Assembly (NCBI RefSeq): GCF_003865135.1
Contig: NZ_BHZC01000001.1
Location: 6,944,001-7,008,000, forward strand
DNA length: 64,000 nucleotides
Direction of reading: 5' to 3'
Origin: Streptomyces chrestomyceticus JCM 4735
GTDB taxonomy: Bacteria > Actinomycetota > Actinomycetes > Streptomycetales > Streptomycetaceae
The notes under the pieces are model-generated. The model saw only the letters and a program-made list of their open reading frames with translations. It did not search any database and was not told where the DNA came from. Below are positions 1 to 8,060 of the stretch, in pieces; within the stretch, counting starts at the first letter, position 1, and every line of letters begins with the position of its first letter. The translations under genes were made by a program, and so were the position numbers.

Positions 1-149
1 GGGTCTTCGCCGACCTGGTGCCCGGCGTGCTCGTGGACACCGAGCCCGGCGCCATGGACGCCCTGCTCAAACTGGAGGCAGCCGCCGCCGAGCAGCCCGC
101 CTTCCACTCGGTCGCCACCCAACTGCACGTCCTCGCCGAGCGCGGCTGA
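1..149 (+). CDS. C-terminal end of an unidentified protein (partial)
   Basis: The window opens inside a reading frame that ends with TGA at 147-149. The visible tail is about 48 residues and is rich in Ala, Leu and Val, ending in LHVLAERG. Codons have the strong third-position GC bias of the neighbouring genes, which supports real coding. Too little is present to identify a family, and no motif is recognisable. The next gene starts at 406, so this gene is probably a separate unit upstream of the DUF3040 gene. Confidence 0.6.
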   Translation, partial: VFADLVPGVLVDTEPGAMDALLKLEAAAAEQPAFHSVATQLHVLAERG

Positions 150-211
150 CACCGGCGGTCCGCCTTCCCGCACGTGCAGTCGGCCACAGGCCACCCGATC
201 AGCCGCTTCGC

Positions 212-227
212 CCCGTATGATCGGGGT
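212..227 (+). promoter_or_regulatory. Candidate -10 element inside a short palindrome
   Basis: TATGAT at 217-222 is a near-consensus -10 hexamer and is flanked by CCCCG (212-216) and CGGGG (223-227), a perfect 5-bp inverted repeat. No good -35 is seen at the usual distance. It could drive the DUF3040 gene with a leader of about 180 nt, or an 18-codon ORF at 262-318. A second -10-like hexamer, TATCCT, lies at 351-356, closer to the DUF3040 start. Confidence 0.35.
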
Positions 228-405
228 ACAGCGTCCGGCATGACGGATCGGAGGGTGGGGAATGCAGCCTGCAAGCACCACCGACCGCCGTGGCGGCCCG
301 GACAGTGAATTGGCGTAGAGGGGCGGGTTTCACGGGGGCGTTTCCCTGCCTATCCTGAAAGGGTCGCACCCGGTCGCCCCCGCGACCGACGAGTAGGAGG
401 ACTCC

Positions 406-819
406 GTGCCGCTCTCGGAGCACGAGCAGCGAATGCTCGAGCAAATGGAGCGAGCGCTGTACGCCGAAGATCCCAAGTTCGCGACAGCGCTTGAGGGAAG
501 CGGGCTGCGTACGTACACCCGGCGACGGGTCTACCAAGCGGTCGCGGGCTTCCTGGTAGGTATCGCGCTCCTCATGGCCGGAATGGTCGCTCAGCAGATC
601 TGGGTCAGCGTGGTGGGCTTCCTCGTCATGCTGGGCTGCGCGGTGCTCGCGGTCACCGGATGGCGCAAGGCCCCCAAGCCGGGCGAGCAGCAGACCACGG
701 CAGGCGGCCGCGCGAGCCCCGGCGGCACCGCCGCCCGCCGCCAGGCCAGGCAACGCCGATCGATGATGGACCGGATCGAAAGCCGCTGGCAACGCCGCCG
801 CGACGAACAGGGCCACTGA
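406..819 (+). CDS. DUF3040 family membrane protein
   Basis: A 137-aa protein of the actinobacterial DUF3040 family. The N terminus has the family signature PLSEHEQRMLEQME followed by AEDPKF. Two adjacent membrane segments lie at about residues 44-62 and 66-84, and a basic Gly/Ala/Arg-rich tail follows, so the protein is probably a small inner-membrane protein with both ends in the cytoplasm. The GTG start at 406 is preceded by AGGAGG at about 395-400. The function of the family is unknown; it is commonly found next to the division and wall cluster in Streptomyces. It is transcribed alone and followed by a strong terminator at 865-895. Confidence 0.9.
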   Translation: MPLSEHEQRMLEQMERALYAEDPKFATALEGSGLRTYTRRRVYQAVAGFLVGIALLMAGMVAQQIWVSVVGFLVMLGCAVLAVTGWRKAPKPGEQQTTAGGRASPGGTAARRQARQRRSMMDRIESRWQRRRDEQGH

Positions 820-864
820 AACACCCCGCGGACTTCCTCCTCGTCCGCGACCCCGCCTCACGAT

Positions 865-895
865 GCGGCCGCCCGATACCGGGCGGCCGCTTTTT
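865..895 (+). terminator. Rho-independent terminator of the DUF3040 gene
   Basis: An 11-bp GC stem, GCGGCCGCCCG (865-875) with CGGGCGGCCGC (880-890), has a 4-nt loop and is followed immediately by TTTTT at 891-895. It lies 45 bp after the DUF3040 stop codon. Confidence 0.85.
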
Positions 896-960
896 CGCGC
901 GCAGCGCCCCCGCGCCGGGCCGAGCGGACTCCGCCCCTCCGGCAGCCCGCGCCCCCGCAG

Positions 961-1470
961 CCGGGCCCGGCCCCGGCCCTCCAGACTCCGTCCTCCGGCC
1001 CGGCCCCTCCTGCCGTACAGCGACGGACGGCCGGTGGGGGCAGGCGTCCTCCCACCCACCCCGCGACAGCCGAAGACGTACGGGAGGGTGCGGGACCGGA
1101 GGACGAAGTCTGTAGGGCCCGGGCCCGCGCCGCTGGCGGCCTGCCCGCAGTGCGACAAAGTTTCGGCGCCCGACGGCGGGTCGGTCTCTGTGGCCGACTG
1201 GCAGGCAGTACCGGGTGGCGCTCGCTGTGCCTGGCTACGGGATCGGGCTTCCAGACTTCGTCCTCCAGCCCGCTCCCTTCCGTCGTACGGCGATCGACGG
1301 CCGGTGGGGGCAGGCGTCCACCCACCCCGTACGTGTCAGCCGAACGCGTACGGGAGGGTGCGGGACCGGAGGACGAAGTCTGGAGGGCCCGGGCCCGCAC
1401 CACCGTCGAGCTGCCCGCAGTGCGACGGAGTTGCGGTGCCCAACGGCGAGTCGGCCTCCCCAGCCGTCTT
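961..1470. repeat. Tandem 270-bp duplication, each copy holding a long inverted repeat
   Basis: Two copies with an exact offset of 270 bp: CCAGACT at 981 and 1251, CCGGTGGGGG at 1031 and 1301, GTACGGGAGG at 1078 and 1348, CTGCCCGCAG at 1141 and 1411. Within copy one, the left arm 961-1018 is largely complementary to the right arm 1078-1127. In copy two, 1242-1288 pairs with 1348-1397. The core of each arm is CAGACT(C/T)CGTCCTCC paired with GGAGGACGAAGTCTG. A smaller nested hairpin, GGTGGG/CCCACC, sits in each loop. No gene is supported here; open frames across it are GC-rich artefacts. The duplication fills most of the space between two convergent transcription units. Confidence 0.85.
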
Positions 1471-1501
1471 CGCTCTTTGCGATCGTGAGAGCGAAGACGG
1501 C
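1463..1501. terminator. Hairpin between convergent genes, likely terminator of the transglutaminase operon
   Basis: A perfect 13-bp stem, GCCGTCTTCGCTC (1463-1475) with GAGCGAAGACGGC (1489-1501), and a 13-nt loop. It lies 28 bp beyond the minus-strand stop at 1529. There is no clear T run, which is usual for Streptomyces terminators. Confidence 0.6.
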
Positions 1502-1528
1502 CGCATGTCCGTCACCCAGGGGCCGGGG

Positions 1529-4096
1529 CTACGGCCTGCTCCTTGAGAACCTCACCGCACCCGCCGCGCGGCGCACCGCCGTGACCGGTGGGCTCGTCGT
1601 GCAGCGGGTGAGGAAGTCCGACCAGCGGGCCGAGAGGGTCCACAGGGCGCGGGCGGCGGAGCGGGGTGCCAGGAGGGCGCGCAGGCGCAGGCGGCGGGAG
1701 GCGCTGTCCCGCAGGCCGGTGCGGACGCGCTGCACCTCGTCGGCGAGGCCGGCCGCCGGACGCGGGTCCGGTGCGTAGAGGACCTGTTCCACCGAGGCCG
1801 CGACGCGGTGGGCCGCTTCCGCCGCCGTGCCGTCCAGCTCACCTATGCGTACGATGCGCTCCGCCGCCTTGCGCGGGGTCAGGGACTCGTCCGGCAGGAT
1901 GCCGTAGTCCCAGCCGGAGTCGACCAGTTCCCGCCAGGCCGCGAGCGTACGGGCGGTGCCGTACGGCCCGGGACGTGGGCTGTTCTGCGGTTCAGGCGGC
2001 CCGTCGTGATCCCAGGTGACGCCGTCGACCGCGTCCGGACGGGCCGTGAGCGCCGTGGCCGGGCCGTCCCCGCCTGCGCGGCGCCCACCCAGACCGGCCC
2101 CGCCCGCACGGGCACCGCGCAGGCGCCGGGAGCGGGCCCGTAGCCGCCACAGCAGCGGCAGTACCGGCAGCAGGAGCAGGACCACCGCGCCGACGCAGAC
2201 GGCCGTGACCTCCCAGGGCGAGGGACCGTCGTCCGCCGGGCCGCTCGCCGACTGCGCGGGCGGCGTCCAGCAGGGGCCCACGCGACGTTCGGCGGGAGCG
2301 CAGCTCTGCGAGGGCGACGGCCCCACGGGTGCCGCCGCCGAACGCGACGGCTGCGGCGCCGGGACGTTCGACCCGCCGGTGGACGGGGTGTCGGCGAGGG
2401 TGTAGTCGGGCGGCGTGCCACGGCTCGGCGTCGGCTCGAAGCGGGTCCACCCCGTCCCCTCGAAGTACAGCTCGGGCCAGGCGTGCGCGTCCTTGAGGCC
2501 CACCGAGGTCGAGCCGTCGCTCTGCCGGGTGCCGGGGGTGAAGCCGACCGCGACCCGGGCCGGTATGCCCAGCGTGCGTGCCATCGCCGCCATCGAGAAG
2601 GCGAAGTGCACGCAGAAACCCTCCTTCTGCTCCAGGAACCGGGCGATGGCCTCCGTGCCGCTGCCGGCCCGCACCTCCGTGTTGTAGGTGAAGCCGCCGT
2701 TGAGCGAGAACCAGTCCTGGAGGCGGACCGCCTTGTCGTACGCCGACCCGGCGTCCCGCGTCACCTGCCGCGCGGTCTCGCGCACCACCGGGGGCAGCGA
2801 GTCCGGCACCTTCGTGTACTCCCGCGTCAGTTCGGCGGGCGGCGCGGGCGCGGTGTCCAGTTGCCGGGCGGTGGGCCGCACCAGCAGGCTCTCGACCTGG
2901 TACTGCACACCGCGGGTGTTCTGCCCGCGGTCGCCGACCAGCGTGCGGCCCTCCGGTTCGAAGCGCCAGCGTCCGGCGATGTCCACATGGGAGGCGGGGT
3001 AGGGCAGCGGCAGCCAGTTCTGCGCGTACCAAGGAGCGGCGGAGACGGAGGTGTTGACGGTGGTGACATCCACCTTCGGGCTCAGCCCCGCGGGGCCGGG
3101 CAGCCGGTCGGGCACGTCCTTGACGGCACGCTCGGACGGCTTCCACGCCGTACCGTCGAACTGGTCGAGCGCGACGATCCGCAGATACAGGTCACGGGTG
3201 TCCGACGCGGTGGTGCGGTAGTTGAGGACCTGCCGGTCCTCCGGCTGGTTCAGGCTGTTCTGCAGGGAGACCAGCGGGTTCACCGCGGAGATCGTGCCGC
3301 CGCCGCCCGTGCCGCGGCCGGCCACGGCCGGGCCCAGCAGCCCGCCGCCGAGGGACGGCAGCACCGCGGGCACCACCAGGGCGACGCCCAGCACCAGCGC
3401 GCCGATCCGGCGGCCCGTACGGACCGGGGCGTACGCCGGACCGCTCGCGGTGGAGGCGTAGCTCTGCCCCTTGGCGACCGGGGGCCGCCCGCCGGGGACC
3501 CGGCCGCCGAACACCCGGCCCCACTGCGAGAGCCGGTCTCGCCCCTCGGCCAGGAGCAGCAGCAGATAGCCGGCTCCCGCGATCAGGAACCACAGCCAGC
3601 CCGCGCCGCCTTGGGAGAGACCCGCCGCCACCGAATACAGCGCGAGCAGCGGCAGCCCGGCGGGCGCCGCGCTGCGGTATGTCACGGCCAGCGTGTCCAC
3701 CACGAGGCCGACCAGCAGCACCCCGCCGACCAGCAGCAGGCGGATGCCGGCCGTGACCGGCGCCGGTATGGCGTAGCGGCTGACGTCGGCGACGCCCTCC
3801 TGCGTCAGTTCGCCGAGCTCCCGGAACGCGTCGGGCCCAGGCAGCACCCCGCCGATCGCCTGGTCGTGCACGAAGAGCACGGTGAGCAGCAGCAGTGCCA
3901 CCACGGCCTGCGCCGCCACGGTCAGCGGCCGGGCCAGCGGCACCCGGCGGGCCAGTCCGCCCGCGCCGGACACGATCACCAGCAGGACGGCCGCCTGCAT
4001 CATCCAGCCGACCGGTTCCACCAGCGGCAGCAGCGCACTGGACGCGGACAGCGTCGCCACCGCCGCGCACACCGTCAGCCGCGCCCGCCCGCTCAT
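1529..4096 (-). CDS. TgpA-like membrane transglutaminase (DUF3488 / TGase core / DUF4129)
   Basis: An 855-aa membrane protein. The N-terminal third has about six hydrophobic segments (DUF3488-like). A large extracytoplasmic region then carries a transglutaminase core with catalytic Cys495 in EGFCVHF, His538 in DAHAWPE and the GWTRFEPTP motif. One more membrane segment near residue 680 precedes a cytoplasmic DUF4129-type tail. The family is presumed to act as a protease or transamidase at the cell surface; its substrate is unknown. ATG at 4096 overlaps the DUF58 stop as ATGA, so the two are translationally coupled. A longer in-frame extension to 4237 is rejected because it overlaps the DUF58 gene. 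It is the last gene of a MoxR/DUF58/transglutaminase operon. Confidence 0.9.
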   Translation of the reverse strand: MSGRARLTVCAAVATLSASSALLPLVEPVGWMMQAAVLLVIVSGAGGLARRVPLARPLTVAAQAVVALLLLTVLFVHDQAIGGVLPGPDAFRELGELTQEGVADVSRYAIPAPVTAGIRLLLVGGVLLVGLVVDTLAVTYRSAAPAGLPLLALYSVAAGLSQGGAGWLWFLIAGAGYLLLLLAEGRDRLSQWGRVFGGRVPGGRPPVAKGQSYASTASGPAYAPVRTGRRIGALVLGVALVVPAVLPSLGGGLLGPAVAGRGTGGGGTISAVNPLVSLQNSLNQPEDRQVLNYRTTASDTRDLYLRIVALDQFDGTAWKPSERAVKDVPDRLPGPAGLSPKVDVTTVNTSVSAAPWYAQNWLPLPYPASHVDIAGRWRFEPEGRTLVGDRGQNTRGVQYQVESLLVRPTARQLDTAPAPPAELTREYTKVPDSLPPVVRETARQVTRDAGSAYDKAVRLQDWFSLNGGFTYNTEVRAGSGTEAIARFLEQKEGFCVHFAFSMAAMARTLGIPARVAVGFTPGTRQSDGSTSVGLKDAHAWPELYFEGTGWTRFEPTPSRGTPPDYTLADTPSTGGSNVPAPQPSRSAAAPVGPSPSQSCAPAERRVGPCWTPPAQSASGPADDGPSPWEVTAVCVGAVVLLLLPVLPLLWRLRARSRRLRGARAGGAGLGGRRAGGDGPATALTARPDAVDGVTWDHDGPPEPQNSPRPGPYGTARTLAAWRELVDSGWDYGILPDESLTPRKAAERIVRIGELDGTAAEAAHRVAASVEQVLYAPDPRPAAGLADEVQRVRTGLRDSASRRLRLRALLAPRSAARALWTLSARWSDFLTRCTTSPPVTAVRRAAGAVRFSRSRP

Positions 4097-5526
4097 GTCG
4101 TCACTCCGCTTCCCGGTGCCGCGACCGGCCCGGCAGGTCCGGGCCCGGGTCCGGTGGAAGGGGCGTCCGCCGAGGCGGGCCCGCCACCGCCCGAGGGACC
4201 TTGGCGTACGCCCGCCACCTGGTCCGCCTGCCGCCACAGTGCCGGCAGCGCATCGCCCGGCGCGACCGGCAGCGCCTTCCAGCCCGCCTCACGGAGCATC
4301 CGCAGGCGCTCGGCAAGCGGGCGCCCGGTGCCGGTCCGCGGCCCGGCCGCGCCCCGCGACCAGGCGTCGCCGTCCAGGACGAACGCGACCGCCGCCCCGC
4401 TGCGCTGCCGCATCCGCCCGGCGACCGCGGCCTGTTCCTCGTCCAGGTCGCCGAAGAAGGCGACCAGCAGCCCTTCGTTGCCGCCGCGCAGCACGTCGTA
4501 CGCCCGGGCCAGGCCCGGTTCGGCGGAGTGCTCCACCACGGCGAGGGTGTCCAGCAGCAGCCCCACGGTGTCGGCGGACTCGGTGCCACCCGCCCAGCCG
4601 CCGCCCCCGTCCGGGCCTGGTACGGACGTGCCCGTATCGGTCAGGAAGCGCACCGAGAAGCCGCGCTCCAGCAGGTGGACCGCCGTCGACGCGGCGCCCG
4701 ACACCGCCCACTCGAACGCGGAGTCCGGTCCGGACCCTTGGTGGGCCGTGCGCCGCGTGTCCAGGAGGACCGTGCAGCGCGCCTTCTGCGGCTGTTCCTC
4801 CCGGCGGACCATCAGCTCGCCGTAGCGCGCGGTGGAACGCCAGTGGACGCGGCGCAGGTCGTCGCCGTGGCGATAGCCGCGGGGGATCACGTCGTCCTCG
4901 CCGGCCAGCGCGAGCGCCCGCTGCCGCCCGTCGCCGTACCCGGACGCCTCACCGGTCAGCCGCACCGGCGGCAGCGGCTCGACGCGCGGCACCACCGTCA
5001 GGGTGTCCTCGTCGCTGAAGGAACGGGTCAGCTCGCACATGCCGAACGGGTCGGACAGCCGGAGCTGGAGCGGTCCCAGCGGATACCGCCCCCGCAGGTC
5101 GGAGCGGACCCGGTAGGACACCTCGCGGCGGCCGCCGGCCTCCACCCGGTCCAGGACGAACCGGGGCCGCGGCCCGAGCACGTACGGCACCCGGTCCTGG
5201 AGCATCAGCACACCGGTGGGCAGCCGCGAGACGTTCTCCACCCGCAGCAGCACCCGCGACTCGGCGGCGGCCGGCACCCGGGCGGGGGAGAGGGTCCGGC
5301 TTCCCGCGACCCGGTAGCGGGTGCGGTGCAGCACGAACGCGCACACCAGGGGCAGCGCGGCCAGCAGCAGTCCGACCCGGAGCAGGTCCGTCTGCCCGAG
5401 GGCGTACGCGCACACGGCGGCGGCCACACCCGCCGCCAGGAAGGACCGGCCGCGCGTCGTCAGCCCCGCGAGAGCGGCCCGCAGCCCGCCGGGCTCCGGA
5501 GCTTCCTCGGTCCCCCCGCCCGTCAT
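4093..5526 (-). CDS. DUF58 domain protein
   Basis: A 477-aa protein with two hydrophobic segments near residues 25-60, then an extracytoplasmic-looking beta-rich region and the DUF58 signature around YRHGDDLRRVHWRSTARYG, followed by a VWA-like domain (TVLLDTR and a later FFGDLDEEQ). DUF58 proteins are the usual partners of MoxR ATPases, and the pair probably assembles or activates the transglutaminase-like membrane protein encoded next. The start ATG at 5526 overlaps the ATPase stop by one base (TGATG) and the stop overlaps the next gene by four, which makes a tight operon. Function beyond this context is not known. Confidence 0.9.
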   Translation of the reverse strand: MTGGGTEEAPEPGGLRAALAGLTTRGRSFLAAGVAAAVCAYALGQTDLLRVGLLLAALPLVCAFVLHRTRYRVAGSRTLSPARVPAAAESRVLLRVENVSRLPTGVLMLQDRVPYVLGPRPRFVLDRVEAGGRREVSYRVRSDLRGRYPLGPLQLRLSDPFGMCELTRSFSDEDTLTVVPRVEPLPPVRLTGEASGYGDGRQRALALAGEDDVIPRGYRHGDDLRRVHWRSTARYGELMVRREEQPQKARCTVLLDTRRTAHQGSGPDSAFEWAVSGAASTAVHLLERGFSVRFLTDTGTSVPGPDGGGGWAGGTESADTVGLLLDTLAVVEHSAEPGLARAYDVLRGGNEGLLVAFFGDLDEEQAAVAGRMRQRSGAAVAFVLDGDAWSRGAAGPRTGTGRPLAERLRMLREAGWKALPVAPGDALPALWRQADQVAGVRQGPSGGGGPASADAPSTGPGPGPAGPVAAPGSGVTT

Positions 5527-6584
5527 CAGTACCCCCGGGCGCCGGGCGGCTGCTGCGCGTGCGGCCGGGGCCACTGCTGCGCCGAGGGGTCGGGGACCGG
5601 TGTACGGCGCAGGATCTCGACGACGACCTGCTCGGCCGTACGGCGGTTCAACTGGGCCTGGGCGGTCGGCAGCAGCCGGTGGGCCAGCACCGCCACCGCG
5701 AGCGCCTGCACGTCGTCGGGGAGGGCGTACTCCCGGCCGGCCAGCGCCGCCGACGCCTTCGCCGCGCGCAGCAGGTGCAGCGTCGCCCGGGGCGAGGCAC
5801 CCAGCCGCAGCTCGGGGTGGCTGCGGGTGGCGGCCACCAGGTCCACCGCGTATCTGCGGACCGGCGCGGCGACATGGACCGCGCGCACCGCGTCGATCAG
5901 CTTCAGTATCTCGTCGGCGTGCGCGACCGGCTGGAGCTCCTCCAGGGGCGAGGCGGCGCCGTGCACGTCCAGCATCTGCAGCTCGGCCTCCGGGCTCGGG
6001 TACCCGATCGAGACCCGCGCCATGAAACGGTCCCGCTGCGCCTCCGGAAGGGGGTAGGTGCCCTCCATCTCGACCGGGTTCTGGGTGGCGACGACCATGA
6101 AGGGCGCGGGCAGCTCGTAGGTCTGCCCGTCCATCGTGACCTGGCGCTCCTCCATCGACTCCAGCAGCGCGGACTGGGTCTTGGGCGAGGCGCGGTTGAT
6201 CTCGTCACCGATCACGATCTGGGCGAAGACCGCGCCGGGCTTGAACTCGAAGTCCCGCCGCTGCTGGTCGTAGACGCTCACGCCGGTGATGTCCGACGGC
6301 AGCAGGTCGGGGGTGAACTGGATGCGCCGCACCGAGCAGTCGATGGACCGGGCCAGCGCCTTGGCGAGCATCGTCTTGCCCACGCCCGGCACGTCCTCGA
6401 TGAGCAGATGGCCCTCCGCGAGCAGCACGGTCAGCGAGAGCCGCACGACCTCGGGCTTGCCCTCGATCACGGCCTCCACCGACTTGCGGACCCGCTCCGC
6501 CGTGGTGGTCAGATCACCCCGCGCGCCCGGCTCCGGCCGCGCGGGGTGACCTCCAAGGCTCGCCTGCTCGTCATAGGTCGTCAC
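5526..6584 (-). CDS. MoxR family AAA+ ATPase
   Basis: A 352-aa cytoplasmic AAA+ ATPase. Walker A is GVGKT at residues 67-71 and Walker B is IVIGDEIN at 123-130, followed by ATQNPVEMEGTYPLPEAQRDRF, broken here as ATQNP and the sensor/arginine-finger stretch with PLPEAQRDRF. MoxR ATPases act as chaperones with VWA/DUF58 partners, and the next two genes fit this. GTG at 6584 is preferred over the longer frame to 6713 because GAGGAGGG lies just upstream and family homology starts at once. First gene of the operon. Confidence 0.9.
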   Translation of the reverse strand: MTTYDEQASLGGHPARPEPGARGDLTTTAERVRKSVEAVIEGKPEVVRLSLTVLLAEGHLLIEDVPGVGKTMLAKALARSIDCSVRRIQFTPDLLPSDITGVSVYDQQRRDFEFKPGAVFAQIVIGDEINRASPKTQSALLESMEERQVTMDGQTYELPAPFMVVATQNPVEMEGTYPLPEAQRDRFMARVSIGYPSPEAELQMLDVHGAASPLEELQPVAHADEILKLIDAVRAVHVAAPVRRYAVDLVAATRSHPELRLGASPRATLHLLRAAKASAALAGREYALPDDVQALAVAVLAHRLLPTAQAQLNRRTAEQVVVEILRRTPVPDPSAQQWPRPHAQQPPGARGY

Positions 6585-6997
6585 CCGGCCCTCCTCGGCC
6601 CTTGCCCCGCGCTCCGGGGAGCACGGGATACCCCATTGCGGGCACACGTCCTCCGTACGGACCGGCCCTCCCCGCCCTGCGCCGCCCCGGCCGCACGGCC
6701 GCGACGACGTCACTCACGCATTCTCGCCGCCCGTACCGCTTCGCGTCATGGCCTGTGGATAACTCACCCGACGGGCCGTGCGGCCACGGTCCCGGCCGCG
6801 CGACCACGGCTCCGGCCACGCCACCACGATCCCGGCCGCGCACGGCCCCGGACACGGACACGGCATCACGGCCCCGGGCCCGCCGCTGTGGCCCCTGACC
6901 CGCCGCTGCGGTCCCGGACACGCCACCGCGGCCCCGGACACGGCGCCACGGCCGCGGAGCAGGGCCCCGCGGCCGTGGACGTCCCGTACTCCGGTGC
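6585..6997. repeat. Non-coding stretch with a degenerate 20-bp repeat
   Basis: No gene is supported between the ATPase start and the carbonic anhydrase stop, both on the minus strand. Units of about 20 bp with the pattern CGG(T/C)CCCGG(C/A)C(A/G)CG start at 6787, 6807 and 6827, then again at 6909 and 6929, with diverged sequence between, like a decayed minisatellite. The 9-mer TTATCCACA, identical to a DnaA box, is present on the minus strand at 6754-6762. The promoter of the ATPase operon must lie in the part nearest 6585-6780, but no clear hexamers were found. Confidence 0.5.
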
Positions 6998-7555
6998 CTA
7001 CCGCGGGTCGATCTCCCGCAGCAGACCCGTCGTCACATCGAAGACGAAGCCCCGCACATCGTCGGTGTGCAGCAGGAACGGCGAGGTCCGGACCCGCTGC
7101 ATGGACTGCCGGACGTCCTCGTCGAGGTCCTTGAACGCCTCGACCGCCCAGTTGGGGCGCTGTCCGACCTCGGCCGCCAGGTCGTGGCGGAAGTCCTCGG
7201 TCAGGTTGAGCAGCCCGCAGCCCGTGTGGTGGATGAGGACGACCGAGCGGGTGCCCAGCGCCCGCTGGCTGATCGTCAGGGAGCGGATGATGTCGTCGGT
7301 GACGACGCCGCCCGCGTTGCGGATGGTGTGGCAGTCGCCGAGTTCCAGGCCCAGCGCGGCGTGGAGGTCGAGGCGCGCGTCCATGCACGCCACGACGGCG
7401 ACCTTGAGGACGGGCCGGGCGTCCATGCCCGGATCGGTGAAGGCGGCGGCGTATTTCGTGTTGGCCTCGACGAGGCGGTCGGTGACCGTGCCGCCCGCGG
7501 GGGCCACGGCGCTGTCGGCGGAGGGGGGCAGCGGCTGCGAGGCAGGTATCGACAT
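6998..7555 (-). CDS. Beta-class carbonic anhydrase
   Basis: A 185-aa cytoplasmic enzyme for the reversible hydration of CO2. It has the zinc site of the mycobacterial Rv1284-type beta enzymes: Cys57 and Asp59 in CMDARLD, then His110 and Cys113 in HHTGCG. The neighbouring IRNAGGVVTDDIIRSL stretch is also typical. ATG at 7555 is chosen because homology begins soon after and the longer frame (to 7732) is unrelated. There is no Shine-Dalgarno sequence. TACCGT at minus-strand 7566-7561 would place the transcription start at the ATG, so the message may be leaderless. It is divergent from the dcw operon and may supply bicarbonate, but no direct link to division is seen. Confidence 0.92.
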   Translation of the reverse strand: MSIPASQPLPPSADSAVAPAGGTVTDRLVEANTKYAAAFTDPGMDARPVLKVAVVACMDARLDLHAALGLELGDCHTIRNAGGVVTDDIIRSLTISQRALGTRSVVLIHHTGCGLLNLTEDFRHDLAAEVGQRPNWAVEAFKDLDEDVRQSMQRVRTSPFLLHTDDVRGFVFDVTTGLLREIDPR

Positions 7556-7805
7556 AGCAACACGGTAAAGGGCATCGGCCGGTAAGGCTGCACGTGGGAA
7601 GGGGCATAGGGGGCACCGAGGCGTCTTGTGAGGTTTTCCACACGCTCCCGCGGGGTGCCGCCGATCGGGTGAAAACGGCCTTTTCGCCCGCGTCGCGGAC
7701 CTCGGACGGCTACTCGGGCCGGGTGGTCCCACGGCTCTCCGGAGCCGCTCGGAAATCCGTCGAAAACCCCCGGACGGGCGGTGCGGGACGCGCGGAACCG
7801 GTTGA

Positions 7806-7833
7806 TTGACCCCGCGCGGCAGTGGACTAAAGT
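7806..7833 (+). promoter_or_regulatory. Probable dcw (rsmH) promoter
   Basis: TTGACC at 7806-7811 and TAAAGT at 7828-7833 are separated by 16 nt, a good vegetative-type promoter. Transcription would start near 7840 and give a leader of about 220 nt before rsmH. The -10 lies between the first and second AGTGG repeats. Confidence 0.55.
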
Positions 7834-7846
7834 GGCGCGAAGTGGG
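7821..7846 (+). promoter_or_regulatory. MraZ-box-like operator, three AGTGG repeats
   Basis: AGTGG occurs at 7821, 7831 and 7841 (the last as AGTGGG), spaced exactly 10 bp, one helical turn. MraZ proteins are known to bind direct G-rich repeats of the TGGGN type separated by 5 nt upstream of the mra/dcw operon, and this layout matches. The repeats cover the predicted -10 and start site, which would fit repression. No mraZ gene is found here, where it would normally be the first gene. Confidence 0.55.
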
Positions 7847-8060
7847 AGGCGTGACGCTCTCCTTGGATCCCGAATCTTTCGCGTGCGATCTGCACGTACG
7901 GCTCGGCCTCCTCCCGCTCCAACCGGTCCGCCGACGGCACTTCCCCGTCGTCGGAGGGCCACTTCCCCTTCAGAGCGGGCGGGGACCAAGCGGTACGTGC
8001 GGCATTCCCCCAGCCAGCGGCCGGGGGGACCCACCTGCCGCCCACCCCATCGGAAGGCGC

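Noticed and set aside
2483..4825. Plus-strand open frame of 780 codons opposite the transglutaminase and DUF58 genes
   Set aside because: Antisense shadow; composition dominated by Arg, Gly and Gln from reversed codons.
7852..8060. Possible mraZ remnant or rsmH N-terminal extension
   Set aside because: Translations in all frames show no MraZ-like sequence (no DDKGRL-type motif). The frame continuous with rsmH is not conserved-looking, and ATG 8061 has a proper ribosome site.
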